Notes: a model not told the origin generated them from the letters alone. Positions 53,076 through 62,773 are shown, counted from the first letter of the stretch. The stretch is DNA of 64,000 bases from Neoroseomonas soli (GCF_018129065.1 NZ_JAAEDM010000001.1:1-64000), one strand, 5' to 3'. Translations and numbers: made by a program.

Positions 53076-53205
53076 GCCACGAGCTTCCCCGGCTTCGTGT
53101 TCTCATCCTCGGTCAGCGTGGCGACGAGGCCCTTGGTGGTCAGACCTGACGTTCAGATGCGTTCGTTGGCGGCCCAGTGCCACAGCATGAGTTCGTCGAT
53201 ACGGC
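53076..53205. other. Decayed sequence between relics
   Basis: No gene recognised. Frames are short and interrupted. Confidence 0.3.
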
Positions 53206-53340
53206 TGTTGGGCCAAGGCTTTCCACGTCGAGATCGGCACGCACGACCTTCGCGCCCGCATCGAGGAAGTGCTCGGCACAGGCACGACCGAGCCCTTGTG
53301 CAGCACCGGTCACGACGGCAACTTTTCCGGACAGCCTCGT
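53206..53340 (-). pseudogene. SDR oxidoreductase, N-terminal fragment
   Basis: The minus frame reads LSGKVAVVTGAAQGLGRACAEHF and continues DAGAKVVRADLDV, the N-terminal Rossmann half of an SDR. It has no start codon, since it follows a TGA in frame, and no active-site half. It abuts the stop of the FAD oxidoreductase gene. Confidence 0.72.
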
Positions 53341-53355
53341 GGAAGACCTCGCAGT

Positions 53356-54525
53356 TCAGTAGACGACGGTCTCGTGCAGCGGTGTGCCCGACCGGATGCG
53401 GGCGTGACCGAGCGGGCTCAGGTCCAGGGATTGATAGGCGCCGTGCAGGATCCACTCGGCGACGCCCCGGCCGGTCGCAGGTGCGTGCTGGACGCCGTGG
53501 CCGGAGAATCCGGTCGCCAGGATCAGGTTCGGCAATGCGTCGTGCGGGCCGATGACCCCGTTGTGGTCCAGCGTGTTCATCTCGTAGTGCCCGGCCCAGG
53601 CGCGTTCGACGCGAAGCTGCTCGAGTGCAGGAATACGGTGTGCCAGAGCAGGCCACAGCAGCGCCTCCAGCAACTCATGTGCAGGCTCGAAGTCGCCTGT
53701 TGCATCGGGGTCGGCGTCGGCAGGCGGAGCGATGCCGGTGATGAAGCCTTCGCCTTCGGGCCGGATCCAGAACCCCGACGTGTCGAACACCATGGGCACG
53801 CCGCGTCCATCGAGGGGCGCGCGGATGCTGAATACGGTCCGCTTGCGAGGTTCCACGGGAAGGTCGAGCCCGAAGCGTCGCATCAAGGCACCGGAAGATG
53901 GTCCGGCCGCGTTGACGCACCAATCGGCCGGGATGCTTGTGCCGTCCGACAGGCGCACGATGGTCACGCGACCATTGGCGGTGTCGATGCCCGTCGCCTC
54001 TGCCTCGATATACTCGACGTCATGCTGCCGCGCCCCGCGGCGGACGAGTTGCAGCAGTGACCAGGCGTCGAACCAGCCTTCGTTTCGGACGCCATAGGTG
54101 GCGACGCCAAGCCCTTCTAGGTTCAACCAAGGGAAGCGCGTGAGCGCATCCGAGGGTGTCAGAAGGTCCACTTCGGCGCCCGCCTGCCTCTGCATGGCGA
54201 CGCCTTCCTTCCAGAGCGGCGCGACATCGGGCGTGCCAAGGATCAGGTACCCCCTTTCGACAAATCCTATATCGGCGTCATCACCGAAGCGCCGCTTGAT
54301 GCTGCGCAGGAACTCGGTACCGAAAAGGCTCATCCGGACGTTCACGGGGCAGCCGAATTGTGAGCGGATCGAGGCCGCCGAGAGCGCCGTCGAAGACCTG
54401 GCGTAGGTGGGGTCGCGCTCGACCACCCGGATGCGGCCCATGAAGCCCAACTCCCGCAGGAACAGGGCTGTGCAGGATCCGACAATGGCACCGCCGATGA
54501 TCACGACGGTCTCTGTGCTGGACAT
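53356..54525 (-). CDS. FAD-dependent oxidoreductase, DAO family
   Basis: The 389-residue protein starts at ATG 54525 (GTG 54537 is possible). The N-terminal motif VVIIGGAIVGSCTALFL is followed by a glutamate-ending strand VVERD. RSSTALSAASIRSQFG near residue 42 and the C-terminal LILATGFSGHGVQHAPATG (about 340) fit sarcosine oxidase-like or glycine oxidase-like DAO enzymes. The apparent first Gly run is GGAIVG rather than GxGxxG, which is within family variation. Substrate and partners are unknown. Both neighbours are gene relics. Confidence 0.8.
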   Translation of the reverse strand: MSSTETVVIIGGAIVGSCTALFLRELGFMGRIRVVERDPTYARSSTALSAASIRSQFGCPVNVRMSLFGTEFLRSIKRRFGDDADIGFVERGYLILGTPDVAPLWKEGVAMQRQAGAEVDLLTPSDALTRFPWLNLEGLGVATYGVRNEGWFDAWSLLQLVRRGARQHDVEYIEAEATGIDTANGRVTIVRLSDGTSIPADWCVNAAGPSSGALMRRFGLDLPVEPRKRTVFSIRAPLDGRGVPMVFDTSGFWIRPEGEGFITGIAPPADADPDATGDFEPAHELLEALLWPALAHRIPALEQLRVERAWAGHYEMNTLDHNGVIGPHDALPNLILATGFSGHGVQHAPATGRGVAEWILHGAYQSLDLSPLGHARIRSGTPLHETVVY

Positions 54526-54747
54526 GGATGGAAGCACCGTTGTTGGGAGCCGTTGCGCAGGCTGGTCTGTTACTCCAGTTCCAGGTGCTGCTTGCGGCGG
54601 ATGAAGGGCGAGTAGACCGGCACGCCGGGAATGATCCGCCCAGCCGTACTACAGCACCACCAGGTCAGTCCGGTCGAGCCTCTCCAGCTCCTGCGCCACA
54701 TGGGGATGCAGCGTGCCATATGACGCGACGGGATTCTCCGGTTCAGT
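54526..54747. other. Spacer upstream of the FAD oxidoreductase gene
   Basis: This is 222 bp without a recognised gene. It includes a short conserved-looking minus frame (IIPGVPVYSPFIRRKQHLEL) that I cannot assign. Confidence 0.3.
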
Positions 54748-54990
54748 CGATCACAGGGCCAGATTCCCGCACCGGGACCCCCAAAAGGCGACCTGCCGCG
54801 CCACGGAGGCGTCCGTCTCGCTCGGCGTCATATCCGCGAAGCGGTCGAATCCTGCGCGGGCGATCCGCGCGTTGATCTCCGGTGCGCCCAGCGCGGCGCG
54901 CAGCTTGCGGTCGGCATCTTCCGAAACGCCTCAGGGTGCCACGATGCCATACCAGACACCGGTCTCGCCGTACTTGACCTGCCTCCCGTC
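54748..54990 (-). pseudogene. Bug/TctC receptor, C-terminal fragment with internal stop
   Basis: Minus-strand translation gives VWYGIVAP, a stop codon, then ADRKLRAALGAPEINARIAR and ETDASVARQVAFWGS, the usual C-terminal end of Bug receptors. The rest of the gene is absent. The in-frame stop confirms it is a relic. Confidence 0.65.
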
Positions 54991-55194
54991 TCTCCACCTG
55001 GCCCTGAACCGGCATTTTCCAGCTCACGGCAATCCAGGAAAGGGGGGGCAGGTCACTATTCGGTCTGCATGGGCCGCATGCCGCTAGCCAATCTCACCAA
55101 GTTCGCCGATGGCTTGTTGCCTATCCCGGTGGATGACGGGCGATTGGCGCAAGGGCAAGCTCCGTCCATTCCTTGTTCTCCTCAACTGCAGAAG
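54991..55194. other. Spacer upstream of the GGT-family gene
   Basis: Nothing recognised. The GGT frame is open from ATG 55069 across part of this stretch, but the extra N-terminal 42 residues do not look like the family, so it is treated as non-coding or an alternative start. Confidence 0.35.
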
Positions 55195-56808
55195 ATGGAA
55201 ACGATGCGCGGTATGGTCGTTGCGGCGCAGCCTGAAGCCTCGGAGGCTGGTGTCCTCGCCTTGCGCAAGGGCGGCAATGCCATTGACGCCGCCATTGCTG
55301 CGGCCTTCGTGCAAGGGGTGGTGGACCCGTTGATGACGGGCATCGCCGGCTACGGCAGCATGCAAATCCACATGCCCCGGCGCGGCGTGCATCAGCATCT
55401 CACCTTCTACGCCCGCGCGCCGATGGCGGCGCGCGAGGACATGTGGGCGGATGCCGTGGTCGGCCAGTCCCGCGACGGCTTCGTCTATCTGGTCAAGGAC
55501 CATGCCAACGAGATCGGCTACCTGGCGCCTGGCACGCCGGGAAACCTGCGGGGCTACACGGACGCCTTGCGCGATTTCGGCACGATGGAATTGGCGGACG
55601 TGCTGCGGCCGGCGATCGATCTGGCGCGCGACGGCTTCATGGTCCGCCCCTACGTCCACTACTACTGGACCTTGGACCAGCGCAGTTCCGGGATGCTCAA
55701 CCCGATCGATTATCTGCGTTTCAGCCGGACGGGCCGCGAGACCTACTGCACGCCGGACGGCGCGCCGAAGAAGCCCGGGCAGATCGTGAAGAATCCCGAC
55801 ATGGCGCGCTCACTCGAGCGAATTGCGCGGGGCGGGCCCGAGATCTTCTATGGCGGTGAGATGGCCGAGGAGATCGTCGCCGACTTCCGGCGCCATGGTG
55901 GCCTGCTTTCGATCGAGGATCTTCGCGGCTATCAGTGCCGCCGCTCGGACCCTGTCTGGGGCAGCTACCGGGGGTATCCGGTCGCGACGCTCGCTCCACC
56001 GGGCGGCGGCGTCAGCCTGCTGCAGATCCTGCATGTCCTCGAGCGCTTCGACCTCGCCGCGCTGGATCACAATGGCGCCGAGCATCTGCGGATCCTTGCC
56101 GAGGCGATGAAGCAGGCGGCGCTCGACAAGGACGCACATGTGGGGGATCCGGAATTCGTCGATGTCCCGCTCGACATGCTCCTGTCGAAGCAGCGTGCGG
56201 GCGGGATCGCCGATCGCATCCGCGCCGGGGTGAAGGTCCATGTGCCCCGCATGCCCTTCGAGCCGCAGGACACCACCCACGTCACCGTCATGGACGAGGA
56301 AGGCAACGCCGTCTCCCTGACCCATACGCTCGGCAATCCATCCGGTGTCATCACGGACGGGTTGGGATTCATGTACAATGGGCTGATGAACGGCTTCGAT
56401 CCGCGGCCGGGCCGGGCGGGATCGATCGCACCAGGCAAGGGCCGCACCAGTTCGCAATGCCCGACCATCGTCTTCGACCGGGATGGCCGGCCGCGCATCG
56501 TCCTCGGCGCACCCGGCGCCACCGCCATCGTGCCGGCGCTGGCCCAGACGATCAGCAACATCCTGGACTTCGGGATGACGACGTTCGAGGCAGTCGCCGC
56601 GCCACGCATCTCCGTCAACAGCGACACGATCGATGTCTCCAACCGCATCCCGCGCTATGTCACCGGCGCGTTGGAGGCGCAGGGCTACCCCGTCGCCCGT
56701 TCCTACATGAGCTACGCCTTCGCCGCCGTGCATGCCATCGGCGTCGTCGATGGCCGGATGTCCGGCGGGGCGGACCCGCAACGTGATGGCGTCGCCTTGT
56801 CGGCGTGA
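55195..56808 (+). CDS. Gamma-glutamyltransferase family protein
   Basis: The 537-residue Ntn-hydrolase has the autoprocessing Thr in DTTHVTVMDEEGNAV (about residue 360). RKGGNAIDAAIAAAFVQG lies near residue 28 and DPLMTGIAGYGS near 50. Such enzymes cleave gamma-glutamyl bonds, releasing glutamate, or transfer it to acceptors. No signal peptide is visible, so it resembles cytoplasmic YwrD-type members. ATG 55195 gives a family-like N-terminus, and the frame opens at 55069. It precedes a peptide SBP and lies upstream of the 5-oxoprolinase genes, a logical context. Confidence 0.87.
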   Translation: METMRGMVVAAQPEASEAGVLALRKGGNAIDAAIAAAFVQGVVDPLMTGIAGYGSMQIHMPRRGVHQHLTFYARAPMAAREDMWADAVVGQSRDGFVYLVKDHANEIGYLAPGTPGNLRGYTDALRDFGTMELADVLRPAIDLARDGFMVRPYVHYYWTLDQRSSGMLNPIDYLRFSRTGRETYCTPDGAPKKPGQIVKNPDMARSLERIARGGPEIFYGGEMAEEIVADFRRHGGLLSIEDLRGYQCRRSDPVWGSYRGYPVATLAPPGGGVSLLQILHVLERFDLAALDHNGAEHLRILAEAMKQAALDKDAHVGDPEFVDVPLDMLLSKQRAGGIADRIRAGVKVHVPRMPFEPQDTTHVTVMDEEGNAVSLTHTLGNPSGVITDGLGFMYNGLMNGFDPRPGRAGSIAPGKGRTSSQCPTIVFDRDGRPRIVLGAPGATAIVPALAQTISNILDFGMTTFEAVAAPRISVNSDTIDVSNRIPRYVTGALEAQGYPVARSYMSYAFAAVHAIGVVDGRMSGGADPQRDGVALSA

Positions 56809-56866
56809 CGTATCAATCCCCTTGAACATGCCGGCCACGTGCCGAGGCTCGAAGAAGGAAGGTCCG

Positions 56867-58450
56867 ATGCTGAGACGAGACTTCACTGCCACCATGGCCG
56901 CGGCCGCCGGCGCCTCGTTGCTCGGTAGCCGCCCCGCGAAAGCGGCCGCCGCGCTCGAAATCGGCCTTGGTGGTGCCTTCACGACCATCGACCCGCATTT
57001 CTTCCACGCGACACCGAACCACACCGTCGCCATGCACATGTTCGAGCGCCTGGTCGATCGCGAGGCTGATGGCCGCCTGGTGCCGCGCCTGGCCGAGAGC
57101 TGGACCCTGGTCGGCCCGACGCTGTGGGAGATGAAGCTGCGTCCCGGTGTGCGCTTCCACGACGGCAGCCCCTTCACCAGCGACGACGTGGCCTTCACCT
57201 TCCAGCGTGCGCCCAATGTGCCGAATAGCCCGGGTGGCTTCGGCACCTTCCTGCGCACGGTCAGCCGGCTCGAGGTCGTCGATCCCCTGACGATCCGCAT
57301 CCACACGCACCAGCCGGCGCCGGACCTGCTGCTGAACCTGACCTATATCGGCATCCTCTCCCGAAGGACGGGGGAAGGTGCCTCCACCGCCGACTACAAT
57401 TCCGGCAAGGCCGCGATCGGCACCGGACCTTATCGCTTCGTCTCCTTCACTCCGGGCAACCGCGTCGAACTGGAACGCCATGACGGCTGGTGGGGCCCGG
57501 CCCCGGCCTGGGAGAAGGTCACGCTGCGGTTGCTTGCCAACCCCGCGGCACGCACCGCGGCGCTTCTATCCGGTGATGTGCAGGTGATCGACACACCGTC
57601 GGTCAGCGACCTCGCGCGGCTGCGCGAGGATCCGAGGATCTCGGTCTCCTCCGTGCCGGGCATCCGCTTCATGTATGTCGTGCCGGACTTGTCGCGTGAG
57701 GGGGAGAGCCCGCACGTCCTGAGCAACAGCGGCCAGCCCCTGCCGCGCAACCCCTTCCGCGACCGCCGTGTGCGGGAGGCGCTCTCGCTCGCGGTCCAGC
57801 GCACCGCGCTGGCCGAACGCGTCATGCTGAACACCGCTGCGCCCACTGGTCAGTGGATGCCGCAGGGCAGCTACTCCTACGCGCCGAGTGTCGGCATCCC
57901 GGATTTCAACATCGACCGGGCGCGCCAGTTGCTCGCCGAGGCGGGACTGCCGGACGGCTTCCGCCTGACCATGCATTCCCCCAACGACCGCTATCCGAAC
58001 GACGCGCGCCTCGCCCAGGCTGTCGCGCAGATGTGGAGCCGGATCGGCGTGCGCACCTCGGTCGAGGCCTTGCCCTGGAGCAATTTCTACGGTCGGGGAA
58101 TCCGCCAGGAATACTCCATGGCACTCTGGGGCTGGGGCAGCCCGACCTTCGAGGCCGGCTACATGCTGACCAACTGCCTTGCGACCTTCGACCGCGAACG
58201 CAACCGAGGTCCATACAACTATGGGCGCTATTCGAACCCTGATCTCGATCAGATGATCTTCTCGTCCGTACAGGAGATGGATCAGGCGAAGCGGGAACAG
58301 CTGCTGATCGCAGCAGTCGAGCGCGCGACCTCGGATGTGCCGGTGATCCCGCTGCTGATGCTGGAGAACCTCTGGGCGACCCATCGCAGCGTCACCATCT
58401 CGCCGCGGCGGGACGAGCGTACCTATGCGCCGGACATTCGCCCGGCCTGA
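56867..58450 (+). CDS. ABC transporter substrate-binding protein (family 5, peptide/opine type)
   Basis: The 527-residue protein begins with a Tat-like signal (MLRRDFTATMAAAAGASLLG). It has the SBP_bac_5 layout: WTLVGPTLWEMKLRPGVRFHDGSPFT near residue 75, IGTGPYRFVSF near 185 and NPDLDQMIFSSVQEMD near 460. It binds peptides, opines or similar compounds for a Dpp/Opp-type importer. Permease genes are absent here. The convergent LysR gene overlaps its last 28 bases. It may feed gamma-glutamyl peptides to the adjacent enzyme, which is inference. Confidence 0.88.
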   Translation: MLRRDFTATMAAAAGASLLGSRPAKAAAALEIGLGGAFTTIDPHFFHATPNHTVAMHMFERLVDREADGRLVPRLAESWTLVGPTLWEMKLRPGVRFHDGSPFTSDDVAFTFQRAPNVPNSPGGFGTFLRTVSRLEVVDPLTIRIHTHQPAPDLLLNLTYIGILSRRTGEGASTADYNSGKAAIGTGPYRFVSFTPGNRVELERHDGWWGPAPAWEKVTLRLLANPAARTAALLSGDVQVIDTPSVSDLARLREDPRISVSSVPGIRFMYVVPDLSREGESPHVLSNSGQPLPRNPFRDRRVREALSLAVQRTALAERVMLNTAAPTGQWMPQGSYSYAPSVGIPDFNIDRARQLLAEAGLPDGFRLTMHSPNDRYPNDARLAQAVAQMWSRIGVRTSVEALPWSNFYGRGIRQEYSMALWGWGSPTFEAGYMLTNCLATFDRERNRGPYNYGRYSNPDLDQMIFSSVQEMDQAKREQLLIAAVERATSDVPVIPLLMLENLWATHRSVTISPRRDERTYAPDIRPA

Positions 58451-59382
58451 CGTATCGACCGGCGGTGCGAGATGCGTCGCGCCAGCATCGCCGCCTGTCG
58501 CCGGCCATGGCCGGCGATGAGCGCAGCGAGTTCGGAGGCCGCCGCCGACCGCGGCTGCCAGCTCGGGAACAGAAGGCCATAGGCTAGCGCGATCGCCGGG
58601 CGGAAGCGGCGCATGACGAAGCCGGTGGCACCGCTGGATTGCGCCACGAAGGGATCGGCCAATGCCACACCGAGCCCGGCGGCCGCGAGTTCGCAGGCCA
58701 CCGCGCCGCTCGGGGCGACGAAGCGTATCCGCAGCTTGCGCGGCTCCGCACGGAACAGCTGGTCCACCTGCTGACTCAGCATCGATCGCGGATGCGTCGC
58801 CACCAGGTCATGCCGGACGAGTTCCGCCGGGGTGATCACCGCCTCCGTAGCCAGCGGGTGGCCGTGCGGCATTACCACCACCGCTTCCGTGCGGCAGAAT
58901 TCTTCCACCTCCAGCGCCGGATGCACGAGCGGCATCACGGTGATGCCGAGGTCGAAGGCCTCCTGCCCGACCCAGCTTTCGATATCGAGGCGCACACGCA
59001 CATCGATGGATGCGCTGAAGGCCGGGTTCCGCCGCGCCATGGCGAGCAGCGCCGGCGTCATCAGCGCGCGAACCATGTGCGGCGCGGCGAGCACGCGCAC
59101 ATGATCGGCCTGGCGGCCTGAACGCAATTCCTCGGCCAGGCGCTGCAGCCCGTCATGGCCGGCGAGGACGCGCTCGGCCTGGCGGTGGAAGCGCACGCCC
59201 TCCGGCGTCAGGGACAGGCGGCGATTGTGGCGGCTGAAGAGGGCCAGGCCCAGCTCCGCCTCGAGCCCGGCGAGCAGGCGCCCGACCTGGGGCGGCGTGC
59301 GGCCCAGCCGTTCGGCCGCCTGCGCGACCGAACCGCCCTCGACGAAGGCCCGCAGGGCCTCCAGTGCGCGCTGATTGATCAC
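58423..59382 (-). CDS. LysR family transcriptional regulator
   Basis: The 319-residue protein has an N-terminal winged helix (about residues 1-60, EGGSVAQAAERLGRTPPQVGRLLAGLE as HTH, in two short pieces ALEALRAFVEG and AAERLGRTPPQVGRLL). A LysR effector domain follows, with DLGITVMP near residue 138 and a C-terminal AAAGLGVALAD near 238. It starts at GTG 59382. Its gene diverges from the CocE hydrolase gene, whose promoter lies between them, so it probably controls that gene and perhaps the whole cluster. Confidence 0.87.
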   Translation of the reverse strand: MINQRALEALRAFVEGGSVAQAAERLGRTPPQVGRLLAGLEAELGLALFSRHNRRLSLTPEGVRFHRQAERVLAGHDGLQRLAEELRSGRQADHVRVLAAPHMVRALMTPALLAMARRNPAFSASIDVRVRLDIESWVGQEAFDLGITVMPLVHPALEVEEFCRTEAVVVMPHGHPLATEAVITPAELVRHDLVATHPRSMLSQQVDQLFRAEPRKLRIRFVAPSGAVACELAAAGLGVALADPFVAQSSGATGFVMRRFRPAIALAYGLLFPSWQPRSAAASELAALIAGHGRRQAAMLARRISHRRSIRQAGRMSGA

Positions 59383-59484
59383 CTTTTACCTGCGAAGAAC
59401 GCACGGAATGCACCTGATTATGCATTTGACGCAGCGAAGGGCCAGCCATTCACTCGGCGCCTTCCCCGCCGAGGACCGAGGACC

Positions 59485-61308
59485 ATGCCGGACAGCGATC
59501 TCGACAGCCCCGCCTGGGTCGTGCCGCCCGGCGCCTATCTGAAGACGCGCGAAGCGCCCTTCGCGCGGCCCGCGAAGCCACTCTCGCGCTATCTTGCGAT
59601 GCGCGACGGCTGCCGCATCGCCATCGACGCCTGGTTGCCGGAGGGTGCGACCGGCCCGGTGCCGACGGTGATGATCGTCACCCCCTATTACCGGCGCTTC
59701 CGTCTGTGCGAAGGCGGCAGCGGCGATGCGACGCCGAATGCAGGCAAGTTCATCGACGTGCTGGTGCCGCGCGGCTACGCGGTGGTGGTGGTCGATGTGC
59801 GCGGCACGGGCGCGAGCTTCGGCACGCGCGACAGTTTCCGCTCCCCGAAGGAGCGCGAGGACAGCCGCGAGATCATCGACTGGATCATCGGCCAGCCCTG
59901 GTCGGATGGCCGGATCGGCGCGACCGGCATCTCCTATCCAGGCGCGGCCTCGGACTTCCTCGCCAGCACCGGGCATCCGGCGGTGAAGGCGATCGCGCCG
60001 CTGTTCGCCGTGTGGGACACCTATGCCGACAACTATTATCCCGGCGGCATCCTGCTGAAGCAGCTCGCCAAATCCTATGACGACCTGATGATCGCCATGG
60101 ATCACGACCGACGGGACCTGCTGAAGAACTTCATCTACTTCGCCAATCCCGACCTCGCCGGCCCGCATCCGGTGGATGAGGACATGGATGGCACGCTGCT
60201 GGCGCAGGCGCTGCACGAACATCTTGGCAATTTCCGCCAGCCGGATTTCATGGGCGAGTTCCGCTTCCGGGAGGAAGCGCTGCCCTATGATGCGGGCTTC
60301 AGCTCGGCCTCCTTCAGCCCGTATTCCGTCAGCGCGGGGATCCGGCCGGACGTGGCCGTGTTCGCCTGCTCCGGCTGGATGGACGGCGCGGGCTACGCCA
60401 ATGGGGCGATCTCGCGCTTCCTGACGCTGCGCGACAACCCGGTGCACCTGTTGCTCGGGCCGTGGGATCATGGGGCGCGCTGCAACGTCTCGCCCTGGCG
60501 CGCGCGGGTGGAGCCGGAATTTGCGCTGCTCGGCGAGTTGCTGCGCTTCTTCGACGACTACCTGATGGAGCGCGCGACGGGGCTCGAGGCCGAGGCGCGC
60601 ATCCACTACTTCAGCCTGCACGGCGAGGAATGGCGCGCCGCCGCAGCCTGGCCGCCGGTCGGCGCGGTGCATCGCCTGCACCTCGCCGCCGATGCGACGC
60701 TGGCCGATGCCGCGCCGCGCGACGCCGGCTCGGACCACGCGCAGGCGGATTTCTCGCTCGGCAGCGGCAATGGCACGCGCTACGAGCGCATCGCCGGTAT
60801 CAACAGCACGACCTACCACGCGGATTGGGCGGAGCGTGCCGCGCCGCTGACCTGCTGGACCTCCGCACCACTCGATGCCGACATGGAACTGACCGGGCAT
60901 GGGCTGGCCGATCTGTGGTTCGCCTGCAGCGAGCCGGACGCATCCATCTTCGTCTATCTCTCGGAAGTCGAGGCCGATGGCAGCGTCCGCTACGTCACGG
61001 AAGGCCTGCTGCGTGCGCTGCACCGGAAGGAAAGCCCTGCTCCGGATCGGTATCGCACGACCTGGCCGTTCCGCAGCTTCCGCCGCGAGGACGCCGCGCC
61101 GCTGGTCCCCGGCCAGGCCGAGCGCATCCGCATCCCACTGCTGCCGATCTCCTGGGTGTTCCGCGAGGGCAGCCGCATCCGGCTGTCGATCGCGGGCGCG
61201 GATGCGGATCATTGCGTGCAGGTGCCACATGGCCGGCCGCCGCGCTTCACGCTGCTGCGCGGCGGCGATCGTGCCTCCGCCGTCGAACTGCCGCTGCGGA
61301 AGCGATGA
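59485..61308 (+). CDS. CocE/NonD family hydrolase (X-Pro dipeptidyl-peptidase-like)
   Basis: The 607-residue protein has the Ser nucleophile in GISYPG (about residue 153) and VVVVDVRGTGASFGT near residue 95 for the oxyanion hole. The Asp/His part is in LLGPWDHGA near 330. The C-terminal half (from about 385) is the jelly-roll domain of CocE/NonD enzymes, such as cocaine esterase or peptide hydrolases. It overlaps the GAF gene start (ATGATG). Substrate is unknown, and an N-acyl or peptide compound is likely given the cluster. Confidence 0.88.
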   Translation: MPDSDLDSPAWVVPPGAYLKTREAPFARPAKPLSRYLAMRDGCRIAIDAWLPEGATGPVPTVMIVTPYYRRFRLCEGGSGDATPNAGKFIDVLVPRGYAVVVVDVRGTGASFGTRDSFRSPKEREDSREIIDWIIGQPWSDGRIGATGISYPGAASDFLASTGHPAVKAIAPLFAVWDTYADNYYPGGILLKQLAKSYDDLMIAMDHDRRDLLKNFIYFANPDLAGPHPVDEDMDGTLLAQALHEHLGNFRQPDFMGEFRFREEALPYDAGFSSASFSPYSVSAGIRPDVAVFACSGWMDGAGYANGAISRFLTLRDNPVHLLLGPWDHGARCNVSPWRARVEPEFALLGELLRFFDDYLMERATGLEAEARIHYFSLHGEEWRAAAAWPPVGAVHRLHLAADATLADAAPRDAGSDHAQADFSLGSGNGTRYERIAGINSTTYHADWAERAAPLTCWTSAPLDADMELTGHGLADLWFACSEPDASIFVYLSEVEADGSVRYVTEGLLRALHRKESPAPDRYRTTWPFRSFRREDAAPLVPGQAERIRIPLLPISWVFREGSRIRLSIAGADADHCVQVPHGRPPRFTLLRGGDRASAVELPLRKR

Positions 61309-61790
61309 TGTCGACGTCCGCTGATCGCATTGCCGCCGCACTCGCCGACCCTCAGCAGCCGGCGGCGAGCTTCGCGGCACTCGATGCGGCGTTGCGGGAG
61401 GCAGTGGGGCATCGCTTCCTGACCATCCTCGCCTATCGCTGGGACGATGGTGTGGCGGAACGCCTCTACAGCAGCAGGCCGGAGCTGTATCCGGCGCGCG
61501 GCCGCAAGGCATTCACCGATGCGCCGACGCAACGCCGTGTCGCGGAGACACGGCAACCCTATATCGGGCGGGACGCGGCCGACATCCGCCGCGACTTCCC
61601 CGACCACGACAAGATCTTCGCGCTGGGATGCGAGAGCATCCTGAACATGCCGGTGCTGTGGCGCGGCCGCGCGCTCGGCCAGGTGAATCTGCTGCACGAG
61701 GCGCGGCATTTCACCATCGAACACCTGCCGGTCGCCCGTGCCCTGGTGCAGATGATCATCCCGGCCTTCATCGACGTGGAACCGAGCTGA
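61308..61790 (+). CDS. GAF domain protein
   Basis: The 160-residue protein consists of a single GAF domain: FLTILAYRWDDGVAERLYSS near residue 38, ESILNMPVLWRGRALGQVNLLHE near 105, and VARALVQMIIPAF near 140. There is no output domain. It probably binds a small ligand or acts as a partner protein. ATG 61308 has a GGAAG at a good distance, and ATG 61305 overlaps the hydrolase stop by four bases. Its stop overlaps the Bug gene start (TGATG). Confidence 0.83.
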   Translation: MSTSADRIAAALADPQQPAASFAALDAALREAVGHRFLTILAYRWDDGVAERLYSSRPELYPARGRKAFTDAPTQRRVAETRQPYIGRDAADIRRDFPDHDKIFALGCESILNMPVLWRGRALGQVNLLHEARHFTIEHLPVARALVQMIIPAFIDVEPS

Positions 61791-62773
61791 TGCATGTCCT
61801 TCGCCGAGCCATCTTCGCCACGCTGCCCGGCCTCGTTCTGGCACGGCCTGGCCTGACGCAGACCCAGGCGGCCTGGCCGCGCGGCGGGCCCATCCGTCTC
61901 ATCGTGCCCTTCGGCACGGGCGGTGCCACCGACCTCGTCGCGCGCGTCTATGCCGAGGCGATGTCGCGCCATCTCGGCCAAAGCATCGTCGTGGACAACC
62001 GGCCCGGTGCCGGTGCGACCATCGGCACCACGGCGGCGGCGCGGTCACCGGCGGATGGCTACACGCTGGTGGTCTAGACGATCAGCGGCATGGCGGTCGG
62101 GCAGACGCTCTACCGCGACCGCATCACCTGGGATGCGGACCGCGACTTCGCACATATCGGCATGATCCTGCAGACGCCATGGATGCTGTGCGTGCGTCCG
62201 GGCGGCGCGATCCGCGACCTGGCGGGCTGGGTCGCCGCCGCGCGCGGTGGGCACGGGCTGAACTACGGCACCACGGGCGTCGGTTCCGTCGCGCATCTGC
62301 TCGGTGTGCAACTCGCAGCCGCCGCGCGGATCACGATGGAGCACGTTCCCTATCGCAGCCTGGCACAATCCAGCGCCGACCTGATGAGCGGCACCATCCC
62401 CGGCATCATCGAGAGCCTGACCGCGACGAGCGGCTTCATCCGCGCGGGAACCATGTTGCCCTTGGCGAATTCCTCCGCCGCACGCTCGCCGGGCTTTCCC
62501 GATGTGCCGACCTTCAGCGAGTTGGGCTTCCCGGGCGTGGTCGCCGATGGCTGGGCCGGGCTGGCGGCACCGGCTGGCACGCCGCGGCCGGTCCTCGAAG
62601 CGCTGGCCCAGGCGATGCGCGCCGCCCAGGCCGAAGCGGCCGTGCGCCAGCGGCTTGAGGAGATGTCGAGCACGCCCGGCCAGCTCTACCTCGATGCGGC
62701 GCAGGCTTTCGTGCGCCAGCAGGTCGCGGATTGGGCGCCGGTGGTGCGCGCATCCGGCGCAACGCCAGATTAG
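61790..62773 (+). pseudogene. Bug/TctC receptor gene interrupted by one in-frame TAG
   Basis: From ATG 61790 a Bug receptor is encoded with signal peptide, VPFGTGGATDLVAR, VVDNRPGAGATIG and ADGYTLVV. A TAG at 62075-62077 ends it after 95 codons. The same frame continues without any other stop to 62773, with VPYRSLAQSSADLMSGTIP and APAGTPRPVLEAL, exactly as an intact Bug protein of about 327 residues. It is either a recent nonsense mutation, TAG read-through, or a sequencing error. Neighbours are PxpA/PxpB and GAF. Confidence 0.85.

Noticed and set aside
47277-55194. Defined genomic island with attachment repeats
   Set aside because: I could not find a repeat of the tRNA-Gln 3' end or an integrase, so only an accessory region is claimed.
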